From: DASWID01 sp049682815
Lineage (GTDB): Bacteria; Desulfobacterota_D; UBA1144; Nemesobacterales; CSP1-2
Length of the DNA: 64,000 nt
Direction: 5' to 3'
Assembly (NCBI GenBank): GCA_049682815.1
Contig: JBAUII010000143.1
Span: forward strand, 1 to 64,000
The position numbers and the translations under genes were made by a program. The notes under the pieces were generated by a model. It was not told where the DNA came from. It worked only from the letters and a program-made list of their open reading frames with translations, and did not search any database. Shown here in pieces: positions 1 through 9,012 of the stretch; position 1 is the stretch's first letter, and each line of letters starts with the position of its first letter.

Positions 1-300
1 TATTTTTTCTGGATCCCCGACCACGCCTGTCCTCGAAATCCTTGATCGGGGAATCCTCAGGGATGACAAATTATCCTCCCCTTTTAGAAAAAAGGGGAGT
101 TAGAGGGGATTTGATTGATCTGGAGGACTGAAGTCCTCCGCTACTTCTTTCGAGGTTTAGGTAATAATGCTTGAAATGTCTTTTTAATCCTCCCTAACGC
201 TCCTTTTATAAAAAGGAGGGGACGCGATTATCATTCCTTACGTGCTATCCATCTGCGGGGTTGGAAAACCCCGCCTATCATGTTTGGGTAAATTGTAATC
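1..300. repeat. Mosaic of palindromic intergenic repeats at the left edge
   Basis: No gene is visible here. The stretch is a string of separate perfect hairpins: stem 76-85/90-99 (10 bp, poly-T/A next to CCCC/GGGG), stem 122-129/132-139 (8 bp), stem 200-207/211-218 (8 bp) and stem 255-262/267-274 (8 bp). They lie downstream of the minor-pilin operon, so one or more could act as terminators or mRNA ends. Their density and their reuse elsewhere (the 255-274 hairpin recurs at 60714-60733) point to REP/BIME-like dispersed repeats rather than one dedicated terminator. Confidence 0.75.
8..68. repeat. Dispersed 61-bp repeat, copy 1
   Basis: These 61 bases align without gaps to 10875-10935 with 6 mismatches by eye. 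Each copy holds an internal inverted repeat, GGATCCCCGA near the left end and TCGGGGAATCC further right, so it can fold. A shorter, diverged relative lies at 60827-60860. The function is unknown. It is an intergenic repeat family of this genome. Confidence 0.8.
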
Positions 301-416
301 CCAAATAACAACCGGGTGGGTATCCCCTGCCCGATAATGATTCGACTCGGTCTATGTCTAGTGTCAGGCCAAGGTGTAAATAAGCCTAGAAAAGTCAATT
401 TGCATGCCTGTCCCCG

Positions 417-1103
417 CTATGGGGTTGGTGATGGCTCCCTTATCGGATTACAATCTGTACCATCCCAGTTGCCCCTAACTACATTTATCCTTCCAAGCGA
501 TGGTGACAGTTCAACAATCCCGCACGTGTTAACCCTAGACGTACCGGTTGGTGTTAATAACATCGAAACCGTCTCCTGGTCAGCATCAGGAGCCGGATCA
601 GTCGTTATCGGCTCGCCGTTTTGATCTACCATGAACCCCTTTGGACCGAATCCACATCGAAGAGGATCGGTCTCTCCCATGTCAGTCATATTTAAGTTAA
701 AGTTACTGTTCATTTTCTTTGTCTGACTGGATACGATGCACCATTTATCAGACCCTCTGTTGCTATTGCCCCTTTCCAGTGTTATAGTCAGACTGTCATC
801 CCCCAGGGCAAAGTCGGTATAATTATTGCAAAATTTACAATCTGGGTCAGTGTCATCAATAGCGCCATCATCACACCGCGAGAATACGGCCCTGTATTCC
901 ACACCGTCCCTTGCGGATTTCAGCTTTGCCATCTGAAGTGTAGCCGAAATGTTCCTCGTAATATCGTTGATTGTACGGCTAGTGTTAAACTTGCTAACCA
1001 TAAGCCCGGCAATACCGGCGAGTAAAGATATAACACCGGCTACAATAAGGGCCTCTATAACTGTCATGCCTCTTTGCCTTTCTTTGCTATGCATGTTAGT
1101 CAT
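417..1103 (-). CDS. GspH/FimT-type minor prepilin
   Basis: This is a 228-residue prepilin. A 12-residue basic leader ends in Gly, and the mature N-terminus MTVIEALIVAG carries the conserved Glu at position 5, followed by a hydrophobic helix of about 20 residues. That is the cleavage and methylation site used by the prepilin peptidase PilD. The rest is a soluble Cys-containing head (Cys pairs near residues 77-92), as expected of GspH/FimT/FimU minor pilins that prime type IV pilus assembly. It begins 6 bases after the pilY1 stop and is the last gene of the operon. In the classical fimU-pilV-pilW-pilX-pilY1 layout this type of pilin comes first, so its position here is rearranged. The family assignment is firm; FimT versus FimU is not resolved. 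Confidence 0.85.
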   Translation of the reverse strand: MTNMHSKERQRGMTVIEALIVAGVISLLAGIAGLMVSKFNTSRTINDITRNISATLQMAKLKSARDGVEYRAVFSRCDDGAIDDTDPDCKFCNNYTDFALGDDSLTITLERGNSNRGSDKWCIVSSQTKKMNSNFNLNMTDMGETDPLRCGFGPKGFMVDQNGEPITTDPAPDADQETVSMLLTPTGTSRVNTCGIVELSPSLGRINVVRGNWDGTDCNPIREPSPTP

Positions 1104-1109
1104 TATAAC

Positions 1110-4100
1110 CTATAATAGCTCTTCCCAAAATAGCGTCTGTGTTCTGGTAGCAAGCTGGGGAAGCTCCAAGACCAGGAAATTCGCCCCTCCCGCTGCACTG
1201 CTACCCGAAAAGGCAACCGTCATGACTACAGAACCACGCGCTCCGAATGTGAGCTGTGCCGGTGTCGGCATTCCAAATGCGACTGTTTTTCCCGCTGTAT
1301 CCGCCCTCTCGTCAGGATCTCCACCGAGAAGATTCTCCGCTCCAGGCACCCTCGCCAGAGCGGGCTCTCCTGAAAGATAATCGAGAGCAAAGAGTCTGCC
1401 CTCGCCAGCACCCGCCGCACATACGTTCTCTTGTGCCGGATCGGGCGCAAATGTCGTAAAGAGTAATGCCCTTGCAATAACAACGGGCGGGCCAAAACCC
1501 TTTTCTCCCATCGGACTTTCAATACTAGGATCGACGGAACTATCGAGGTTATCCGGGAATCTTACGATGAACTCACCCTGATTGTTTACGGTACTACCGC
1601 CTTCCGTTGTAAATTGACCGGTCACACCCGCCAGTGGAACAATATCGATTATCTGCCCTGCGTTGAAATCCGCCTCGGTTTTAGTCGGCGCACTAACTGC
1701 GGAACCCCCGGCGAGAAAAGCCGGGACGGAGGGATCTATGAAGTTATAGAGCTTCCCAAATTGTAACGTACTGCTCGGGTTTCTCCTGCTTCCTGTTACG
1801 AAGATAACATGGAGCTGGCCAAGATCATCAAACACAGCCGTAGGGGCAAAGTATATGGGCATCCTCTGACTTATAAAGGTTATAGGATCGACCGGTATTG
1901 TCGAAGGATCGAGGCACTGATTAAGGTCAGCGGTGGCACAGAATGCTATATCACCTGTCCAGTCGGGTGCAGTTATGTCGGCATCGCCTCTGAGACCGGT
2001 CAGAGACAGATTATCAGCGACAATAGGACGGGAAATATCGAATCTCCACATCCTTCCGCAGGTATCGCCTGCGTACGCCACATCCATATATCCATCGGCA
2101 TTCAGATCAAAAACACCCGCCCTGGCTGAAATATCGCACTCCATTTCAGCTAAATCTGTATCGGTCAGATCCGAGGGTACCGGATCATCAGGGTTAAATT
2201 TAAAGATGATCTTTCCGGTGGGTATATCTATGGCATAGAATGCATCACCGAAGGTAACCCCATCAGTCGGATCGGTGTCAAGGGGATCCATTCCCCCGCC
2301 GACAAACATCACCCACCTGTCCACCGTAACATCCGTTACTCCATTATCTGCAGTCATCCTCACCCTTCCAATTGCCGGTTCAGACCATGTGTTTCCAAAA
2401 TCATGATCGAACAGGGTCCAAATGTGGGCGGGATAGTCCGGGCCGTTTGTTAGATGCTTACCAACATTGCTGCAATCGGTACCGACGCCACCAGCACACT
2501 CGACATTTGTTACGTCGAGAGCCGTATAGGCCCCACCCCCGTTTCTAAAGCCGGATATAAGTAGTGTGTGCCATTCCCTTCCACACACATCGATATTACC
2601 ATCTGGCGTATTGACAGCTCCCGGACAAAGTGCTGCATCCTCAGCTATTCCATTTGCATATCCGTCAATAAATACATCCGCGATCAGGGCCGACCCGTCC
2701 GCGAAGGATCTCTGTTCATTTTTCTCCGCCACGAACGTCTTGAAGTCTCCAAACCTGTAATCCGGGGGCGTAACACCAGAAGGTGATTCCGGGCCATTGT
2801 CCGAAATAGAGTCGGGAAGGAAAGAAGGCGGTGCAAACGCGAATAGCTCAACGCCGGTGCCAGGATTAAAGAATGGGACCGACTCCTCCTCAAGATTAAA
2901 TGGATTAGTCACAGTTCCGCCTGGAGGGATCGATACTAACTCCCCTCCGTGAAAGGAATGGATAAATCCGTCATTGGCACCCACAAACACTGCTGCAGAC
3001 CTATCCTTGAACTGAGACGCGAAGGACTGAAAACCTTCGTCAAAGAAGAGAGGCGATGGTGAACCCACCAGAACAGGTGTAGAGTGGAATATATCGCCAA
3101 GCCTAACCGCACAGGTTGCATAGTTATCATTCAAGGTATTTCCGTCGGTCAGATCCGGGCAATTATACCCAATCGAATCCGGCAGTTGTCCTACCAAGAC
3201 CGGAGATCCCAGCGCATCGCCCAACGGATATATCCGTGTATTACCAGTCATAAAATCAATAGTCTTGTCTCTAATACATTGCGTAACGCATGTTATGCAA
3301 TCATCTGACACCGGAGTCACGAGGTTTCCAGTCACACCATCTACCGGACAATCACCCGTACAATCGGTATAACCGTCCGGAGGAGCTGCGGCACAAAAGG
3401 TAGGGATTGGATCTGTTACATCAGCGTCACTGATCCCGAATTGATTCAGATCAAGATCGGTGCTGGATAGGTTAAAATCAACCTCATCCCCCTCATATCT
3501 GAGCCGCAAGACCTCCGAGGTGACCAGGTCGACCTCTTCATCGATAGTATCCGGGTCTGTCCTGATGACGGTAAAGAGTCGCCTCGGGTCACTCCCAATG
3601 TCCCTCTCTGTCAGCAGCTTAGCCGCCTCCCAGAAAAACCCAAGCGCATTGGCATTAAGGACCCCCTTGTCGGTGAAGATTCTGAGGGAATCGACAACCG
3701 CCGGATCAGTTAGGTCGACGCCTGTGGGTGGTTTTCGTATGACCACCTTTGAACCCGGATTTCCAGGTTCATCCACAAAACTATAAAGGGCGAGCCTTCC
3801 CTGCCAAAGTCTCTCCGGCGGGTTGGCCGTCAGGTTAGCCAGAAGTATCCTGTCGCTAACGGCAACACTTGCGGCGGAAGTGGGCGCGGTAGGCGCTACG
3901 CCCGCTGTGGGGAAATTACCTATAAAGTCAATAATCTGTTCGAGAGCCTCTACGAGTTCTGATGGATCATCGACAAAAAAGGCAAAACTGTTTCCTAATG
4001 CATCCGAGTCGAGAGCTCCCGCTGATGTGAAAAACGTATTTTCGAACACATCGGTTCCCTGAAAATTACAAACGCCAGTTTCACTGAATCCCGCATCCGT

Positions 4101-6044
4101 TATTAGGCAATTCTTAAGCTGGGCATCTGAAGGGTTTGTATCAATGCTAAGTGCCTGACCAAAATCCCTGAATATCTGATCGCCCGGATCTGGCAAAACG
4201 TTTAGCGGTTCGATGGTTCCAACCAGAATACCTTCCGGGTCCACATGTTTAATTATTCCAGTAGTGTGTGTACCCCCACCCAGAGCCATTGCATTCAATG
4301 TTTTTACGGCCTCCAGGCCTTTAACCCCCATCCCAATCACGAAAGTCAGTACTTCTTTCTTCAGCGGCCCCCCGCAGTTTACCGGATGCCTTGCGTAATA
4401 CGTCCTCAGATTGCTTATAGCCTGTATAGAGCTTCTCATGTTAGAAAATCCGGTAACGAGCAATGGGACCCCATTTGCGGCGACGGAGCATGATCCTGAC
4501 GTACCAGGCAGTGAACAATCCCCTGAGCAGTTGTCAAGTCCGCCGGTCACCACGATCATAAATTCAGCCCTGCACGCGCAGGCAGGGTCGGTCTGAAGCT
4601 CAACCCTGAACGAGTCAAGAACATCTTCACCTATCGTGCTGTTTGCGGTGTTGTCATCGTCGAAACCTATTGCGTTTGCAAGAGGTGAACGCCCTCCTAC
4701 GCGCCTATCCCTAAAGAATTTCCACACATTATCAAAGTTCTGTATGCTCCCTCCAGCAAACCCCCCCTGTGGCTGTCCAGTTATGTCGTTACCAGTACAA
4801 CTGTCTACCCCTGAAAGGTCCCCGGGAGGCGCATCATTCCCGCCCCCACCGCCAAAGGTCATAGGGCGGATCCTGACATCAAACTCGCTTGCATCGACTG
4901 GCGTCAACTGGTCAATAATGGGTGTGTCTTCCCCATTTGTTATAGGTAGGAGGGTATCGTCTCCCGTACCTTTCACTATAGAACTCACATTCCTGAAGGG
5001 CGTGTTCATAAACTGGTCGCAACAAACCACTCCAGATGTTGGACTGGCCGGATCAATCCCGCAACCATTATCGACAAACGATCCGGTGAATAACCCGTTC
5101 GGGTCGTCACACATCAAACTTCCGAGGGAATCATCGGCATCGAGTATATCGAAGAACGTGCTGACTACAGCGTCCCAGCGGGTCGTTCCGTATTTGAACT
5201 TTGTACAATTGACATCTTCATCCGGTACTATGGTTGGAAGACCTGTTAGGGGATCAATAACTGTCTTTTCGCATGAATTAGCAACAAATGGAGTGTCCAT
5301 GCAACTCATGAAATTACTGAATAATCCGGGATCGTCGCAAGATTTATCGGCTATCGTGTCGTCAAGACATTCCTCGGCACCACAGGTTAGAGGGTTATTT
5401 GCAGGATCAGCAAGATTTGCTTGCTGAACAGTTATATTTTCTATTGCTGAAGCAGCCTGAGCGCGCTCAGCGTCTGTGTCGCAATCTGAGGGATTAGGAC
5501 CTCCGCATATCGAATTGAACGATTGCGAATACGCGCTCGATGCGATTGCGGGCGTATATCTACTCTCTATGCAAGCTAAGAACCGATTAAAGTTTTCAGG
5601 TGTCTGGCATGTGCCGGTCTGGGATGTGGAACAGGCTATACTGCCGCAAGGATTTAGTCCAGCAGCGTTGCCAGCGCAATGTGCAACAGCATAGTTAGCA
5701 CTGTTTGTGGGATGGTTAATTTGACCTGCTCTATTGCCTGGAGGTAGTGTTAAATCCTTCTTCAAAGTCTGAAAGGAACCGCACGTGCCAATAACAGCGT
5801 CAACATCCCAACTTGCAACCTGTGAGCCCCCAAAGTTATCCCCCATAGAGAGTGAATTATCATATAATAGAAGAACGTTGGGACGGCCGCCGACGATTTG
5901 GGAAATAAGGATACTAATGTCTTCGACCTGGTTCTTGATAATCTCATCGCCCCTGGCGCCAGTGACAAGAACGAGCACAGAAAACACCAGTAAGATCTTG
6001 ATTTTATAAAGTTCTCTGCCAAGATTGCCAAATTTATTAAACAT
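1110..6044 (-). CDS. pilY1: PilY1-like type IV pilus tip adhesin/assembly protein
   Basis: This 1644-residue exported protein has a hydrophobic signal segment at about residues 14-30. A von Willebrand factor A-like domain opens at about 55 (NVLLLYDNSLSM, a MIDAS-type D-x-S-x-S). A large Cys- and Asp-rich middle follows. The C-terminal PilY1 beta-propeller is marked by VGANDGFIHSF near residue 1020 and the GFRNGGGAYTALD region near 1160. A calcium-loop-like DLNADGYMD lies near 1311. PilY1 sits at the pilus tip, helps extension against PilT and mediates adhesion or mechanosensing. The start has a strong GGAGG eight bases upstream. It is larger than typical PilY1 (about 1160 residues in Pseudomonas), mainly through the N-terminal half. 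It lies between pilX and the last pilin gene. Confidence 0.93.
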   Translation of the reverse strand: MFNKFGNLGRELYKIKILLVFSVLVLVTGARGDEIIKNQVEDISILISQIVGGRPNVLLLYDNSLSMGDNFGGSQVASWDVDAVIGTCGSFQTLKKDLTLPPGNRAGQINHPTNSANYAVAHCAGNAAGLNPCGSIACSTSQTGTCQTPENFNRFLACIESRYTPAIASSAYSQSFNSICGGPNPSDCDTDAERAQAASAIENITVQQANLADPANNPLTCGAEECLDDTIADKSCDDPGLFSNFMSCMDTPFVANSCEKTVIDPLTGLPTIVPDEDVNCTKFKYGTTRWDAVVSTFFDILDADDSLGSLMCDDPNGLFTGSFVDNGCGIDPASPTSGVVCCDQFMNTPFRNVSSIVKGTGDDTLLPITNGEDTPIIDQLTPVDASEFDVRIRPMTFGGGGGNDAPPGDLSGVDSCTGNDITGQPQGGFAGGSIQNFDNVWKFFRDRRVGGRSPLANAIGFDDDNTANSTIGEDVLDSFRVELQTDPACACRAEFMIVVTGGLDNCSGDCSLPGTSGSCSVAANGVPLLVTGFSNMRSSIQAISNLRTYYARHPVNCGGPLKKEVLTFVIGMGVKGLEAVKTLNAMALGGGTHTTGIIKHVDPEGILVGTIEPLNVLPDPGDQIFRDFGQALSIDTNPSDAQLKNCLITDAGFSETGVCNFQGTDVFENTFFTSAGALDSDALGNSFAFFVDDPSELVEALEQIIDFIGNFPTAGVAPTAPTSAASVAVSDRILLANLTANPPERLWQGRLALYSFVDEPGNPGSKVVIRKPPTGVDLTDPAVVDSLRIFTDKGVLNANALGFFWEAAKLLTERDIGSDPRRLFTVIRTDPDTIDEEVDLVTSEVLRLRYEGDEVDFNLSSTDLDLNQFGISDADVTDPIPTFCAAAPPDGYTDCTGDCPVDGVTGNLVTPVSDDCITCVTQCIRDKTIDFMTGNTRIYPLGDALGSPVLVGQLPDSIGYNCPDLTDGNTLNDNYATCAVRLGDIFHSTPVLVGSPSPLFFDEGFQSFASQFKDRSAAVFVGANDGFIHSFHGGELVSIPPGGTVTNPFNLEEESVPFFNPGTGVELFAFAPPSFLPDSISDNGPESPSGVTPPDYRFGDFKTFVAEKNEQRSFADGSALIADVFIDGYANGIAEDAALCPGAVNTPDGNIDVCGREWHTLLISGFRNGGGAYTALDVTNVECAGGVGTDCSNVGKHLTNGPDYPAHIWTLFDHDFGNTWSEPAIGRVRMTADNGVTDVTVDRWVMFVGGGMDPLDTDPTDGVTFGDAFYAIDIPTGKIIFKFNPDDPVPSDLTDTDLAEMECDISARAGVFDLNADGYMDVAYAGDTCGRMWRFDISRPIVADNLSLTGLRGDADITAPDWTGDIAFCATADLNQCLDPSTIPVDPITFISQRMPIYFAPTAVFDDLGQLHVIFVTGSRRNPSSTLQFGKLYNFIDPSVPAFLAGGSAVSAPTKTEADFNAGQIIDIVPLAGVTGQFTTEGGSTVNNQGEFIVRFPDNLDSSVDPSIESPMGEKGFGPPVVIARALLFTTFAPDPAQENVCAAGAGEGRLFALDYLSGEPALARVPGAENLLGGDPDERADTAGKTVAFGMPTPAQLTFGARGSVVMTVAFSGSSAAGGANFLVLELPQLATRTQTLFWEELL

Positions 6045-6087
6045 GAATCAATCCTCCTGTGGAGAAGCCTTCATCTATCATATTTTC

Positions 6088-6717
6088 CTACTGCCCTGAA
6101 TATACATTGCTGGCGCCGCCCGGAACAAACGATTCAAACCCCACCGCTATCTCGACACCCGTGTTTATATCCGGATTCGTATCCTTTTTATCTCGATCCA
6201 TGGCATCCTTCCCGGTCACCAGGAAACTTGCCGGGACTGCCGCCGCTCCTCCCACACCCCCTGAAGGAAGGCTCACGTGCTTTAACGGCCTCCCCATCTG
6301 TTTCGTTGGCGGTGGTGGGTTTTGAATTATGGGAGCTGGATCGTCGTTCTCATTGGCACGGTTAAAATTTCTCGAACCCGTCCTGCAATAGGATTCGGAA
6401 TTTGACGGTGTTGAAGGTATCTCTATTCCCATTTTATCTCCACCTACCTGGAGCTGATAGAAAAATGTTTCAATTCCAACGGTTTCGAATGCCCTCCTTG
6501 CCTCTTGAACGCAATTCTCGGCGGCCAGAAAGGCCTCCTGTCCCTGTTTGTAGTTCGACATGGTCTGAAAATCGATGTTCGACATGAATGAAATTGTTAT
6601 TGCGAGGGTCGACATGATTAAGATCATTATCATGGCTATTATGACCGCTATCCCACTCTCACTTGCTTTAAGATCTATGGTCATATTACGACTGCTCATT
6701 TCTTGCCCAAATTCCAT
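6088..6717 (-). CDS. pilX: PilX-like minor pilin
   Basis: This is a 209-residue minor pilin with an N-terminal leader ending SESG, then IAVIIAMIMILIMS as transmembrane helix. Position 5 of the mature protein is not Glu, which is normal for PilX and GspK-type pilins. The segment FLAAENCVQEARRAFE just after the helix is characteristic of PilX. The C-terminal half is Pro/Asn rich. It lies 21 bases downstream of pilW and 43 upstream of pilY1 on the same strand. A GGAGG sits ten bases before the chosen ATG; Met codons at residues 7 and 12 are possible alternatives. Confidence 0.85.
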   Translation of the reverse strand: MEFGQEMSSRNMTIDLKASESGIAVIIAMIMILIMSTLAITISFMSNIDFQTMSNYKQGQEAFLAAENCVQEARRAFETVGIETFFYQLQVGGDKMGIEIPSTPSNSESYCRTGSRNFNRANENDDPAPIIQNPPPPTKQMGRPLKHVSLPSGGVGGAAAVPASFLVTGKDAMDRDKKDTNPDINTGVEIAVGFESFVPGGASNVYSGQ

Positions 6718-6738
6718 ACTTATAATACCTCCTCTAAT

Positions 6739-8064
6739 TTATCCAAATTCCTCCCTGGCCAGGTTTCTGACATATACTATCGTCGAAAATACCCTGTATA
6801 TATAACCCTCTACAGGGTCCGGTAAGTTATCTGACAACTCCTTCTGTTCAACATCGCCTATAGCCGGGATGTTTTGTCCGAAGAATCCCCCGGAAATCTT
6901 ACGAGGCCTCGTTTGTGAACGGACAACCAGATATATCTCCACCGACCTTATATCGTTCACATTACCTACTTTACTCCCGGGATCGGGAGGAAGGTGAGCA
7001 GCTATCCAATCATCGAGCTCATCAAAGTTAGCAAATTGCCTGTTGGCAGTATCGGAGGGGACTCCCACCTTTGTTATAACGCCGTCAAAGCCCTGAATAT
7101 TAAACACCAGCTGCAGGTCAACTATGCCAGGGGCGTCAGGGCCTCCTACCATTGGCTGAAACTGATCAGGGTCGCCATCGGCGTTAAGAGACTGAGACAT
7201 CTCAAGCTCCCTGTCGTTGAGGTCGACCCTGAAGGACTTCGCATCCGCTATCGTTATTTCCGATGCCTGAAGGGCAAGCCTGGGCCTGAAAAAGCTCGTA
7301 ACAAAGGTACTGACATCGGCGAAATCGTCTTCCTGGAAGTTTTGCTCTATGATATCGGAGAAGTCGTTAATCTCGGCCTGATTCTGTTCATTAATATCCA
7401 CCCTCAGAATAACAGAGCATTCAGTACATTTCTCGGGCTCTGTATTGCAATTCACGATCGGAGCCAGGGGATCGGGATTGGGGTAGCATAGGTTGAACCT
7501 CGACCTTGCACCAATTAAGCCCCCATCCTGTATGAGCGGCGGATTCCTGTCCACTCCCGATGCGTCTTTAAACCACTCGGTGGGGAGGTTTAAGACCAAT
7601 GGAGGCCCGTCGCTCGCTACGCTTACAGTCCCTTCTATTGACGGCAGAAGAGTACACCGCGAACCGTTTCTAGCTCCTCCGTCGCATATTGCATTTTCAC
7701 AGTTCCCACCGGGGCAATCTCCATCCCTCCCCTCGGTTACATCCCATGTGTACACGGTCAAACAGTCAGGAGGTGAATCAATATCTGTTTCAGTCGTATT
7801 ATTATCGCACTGTGGATCCACGCCGCTCCCACCATTCTCAAAGTCAATTGAGAATGTCTTCCCCTGTCGCGAGCCGGCATTCCTGACTTCTGATGCGATA
7901 AAATCAAGGGCTGCCCTGGCGGTGTGGTCTACATCGACTATATCCTGAGTAATATTATACTGCCTCTGTTGTTGAACAAGGGCAAGCGTCATGCCCGTTA
8001 TGATAAGGGAAAAGATTGCAGCCGAGACCAGTAGTTCAACGATTGTGAAGCCCTTTGAGTCCAT
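6739..8064 (-). CDS. pilW: PilW-like minor pilin
   Basis: This 441-residue minor pilin has a very short leader MDSKG, then FTIVELLVSAAIFS with Glu5 and a long hydrophobic helix. The next part, ARAALDFIASEVRNAG, is the usual PilW sequence after the helix. I place the start at the ATG at 8064 because GGAGG lies at 8070-8074, five bases upstream. A GTG at 8085 would add seven residues without a ribosome site. The head is large and Cys-rich. It is the second gene of the operon, 21 bases after pilV, and is expected in the tip-initiation complex with PilV, PilX and PilY1. Confidence 0.88.
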   Translation of the reverse strand: MDSKGFTIVELLVSAAIFSLIITGMTLALVQQQRQYNITQDIVDVDHTARAALDFIASEVRNAGSRQGKTFSIDFENGGSGVDPQCDNNTTETDIDSPPDCLTVYTWDVTEGRDGDCPGGNCENAICDGGARNGSRCTLLPSIEGTVSVASDGPPLVLNLPTEWFKDASGVDRNPPLIQDGGLIGARSRFNLCYPNPDPLAPIVNCNTEPEKCTECSVILRVDINEQNQAEINDFSDIIEQNFQEDDFADVSTFVTSFFRPRLALQASEITIADAKSFRVDLNDRELEMSQSLNADGDPDQFQPMVGGPDAPGIVDLQLVFNIQGFDGVITKVGVPSDTANRQFANFDELDDWIAAHLPPDPGSKVGNVNDIRSVEIYLVVRSQTRPRKISGGFFGQNIPAIGDVEQKELSDNLPDPVEGYIYRVFSTIVYVRNLAREEFG

Positions 8065-8085
8065 TAACGCCTCCGTACTTATCAC

Positions 8086-8847
8086 TTAAGGAATATGAGG
8101 AACACGTACCTGAGTCCATCCCGCGATTATCTGCGACCAATCATCGATATGCGCAGTCATTATGTACGTTTGAGTAGCAACAGAGTTTCTCAGAATAGGC
8201 CGGTTGTTATTGTTTGGATCTATTATAGTTAACCCCGTTTCGCCAAATTGCCCCGGAGTCTTTACGGCATAAGTAAGCGTTACTGTGAGAATCTGAACTA
8301 GGGTTGCAGGGTCTTGCTGCTGCGACGCCCTCACATTCTTGATTATGTACATATCAGCGTCAGGATCAGTGCAGTTATTCACGTCGGTTTCAAAAACAAG
8401 CTTTTCCGGGTCGGAATCGTTGGTCTCAATCGGTGCGCAGCTATGCTCGTCAAAACCGGCGGGGGGATCAGGAATCTGAGCTACTGACAAAACTCTCATT
8501 GTATCACACGGCTGCCCGGGGCACCCGGTGCATGGGTCTGCGCACGGGGGATTTGTGCAGTCGGAAGGGGCACTGCCGTCACAATAAGAAAAGTCGGGAA
8601 CCCTTCCAGCAACTGTGGCTGAATGTGCGATTGTGTTAAGCAGATGCAATCTCCTTACCTCTTCCATATCTTTATCGGCCACAAACTGAATAATATTTGT
8701 CGCGACGCTGCCAAACTCTGACTTTTGTTTCTGCCTTAATGACAGATACTGCATCTCCGCCACTGCTAAAAAACCTAAACCCATTATAGCAACAGCAATC
8801 AGTATCTCGGCAAGCGTAAAGCCATCTTGTTTGCTGGTAATTTTCAT
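8086..8847 (-). CDS. pilV: PilV-like minor pilin
   Basis: The 253-residue protein begins with a nine-residue leader MKITSKQDG and continues FTLAEILIAVAIMGLGFLA, a textbook PilV start with Glu5 and the GLGFLAVAEMQ stretch. The ATG at 8847 is preceded by GGTGGAG at the right distance; upstream in-frame codons up to 8913 are open but have no ribosome site and no coding sense. It is the first gene of the minor-pilin operon, so the operon promoter should lie in 8850-9010. The head has several Cys residues in a Pro/Cys-rich loop around residues 98-117. Confidence 0.88.
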   Translation of the reverse strand: MKITSKQDGFTLAEILIAVAIMGLGFLAVAEMQYLSLRQKQKSEFGSVATNIIQFVADKDMEEVRRLHLLNTIAHSATVAGRVPDFSYCDGSAPSDCTNPPCADPCTGCPGQPCDTMRVLSVAQIPDPPAGFDEHSCAPIETNDSDPEKLVFETDVNNCTDPDADMYIIKNVRASQQQDPATLVQILTVTLTYAVKTPGQFGETGLTIIDPNNNNRPILRNSVATQTYIMTAHIDDWSQIIAGWTQVRVPHIP

Positions 8848-8967
8848 ACACTCCACCCGGTTGAGTCTATACAAATCATTGCAATATTCATACCACCTAA
8901 GATAATAAGGCAACCTCCTGTAATTTAAGCATATTTTACTCCATTTTCCTATGAGAACCGGAAAACA

Positions 8968-8985
8968 TGTGCAAGAGTTTGCACA
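8968..8985. promoter_or_regulatory. Operator-like inverted repeat upstream of the pilus operon
   Basis: A perfect 7-bp inverted repeat TGTGCAA-GAGT-TTGCACA lies between the end of metG and the start of pilV, about 120 bases upstream of the pilV start codon. Its size and symmetry suit a dimeric regulator site. It could also be a weak transcript hairpin after metG, but no T-run follows. Role inferred only. Confidence 0.4.
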
Positions 8986-9012
8986 GACCGTGAAGATATT
9001 TGCGCAACCGAA

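Noticed and set aside
316..624. 102-residue plus-strand frame at the end of the pilus operon
   Set aside because: It overlaps the C-terminal part of the GspH-type pilin on the other strand and has no family features.
4636..5427. 263-residue open frame on the plus strand
   Set aside because: It is antisense to pilY1, has no ribosome site and has Ser/Pro-rich composition typical of a shadow frame.
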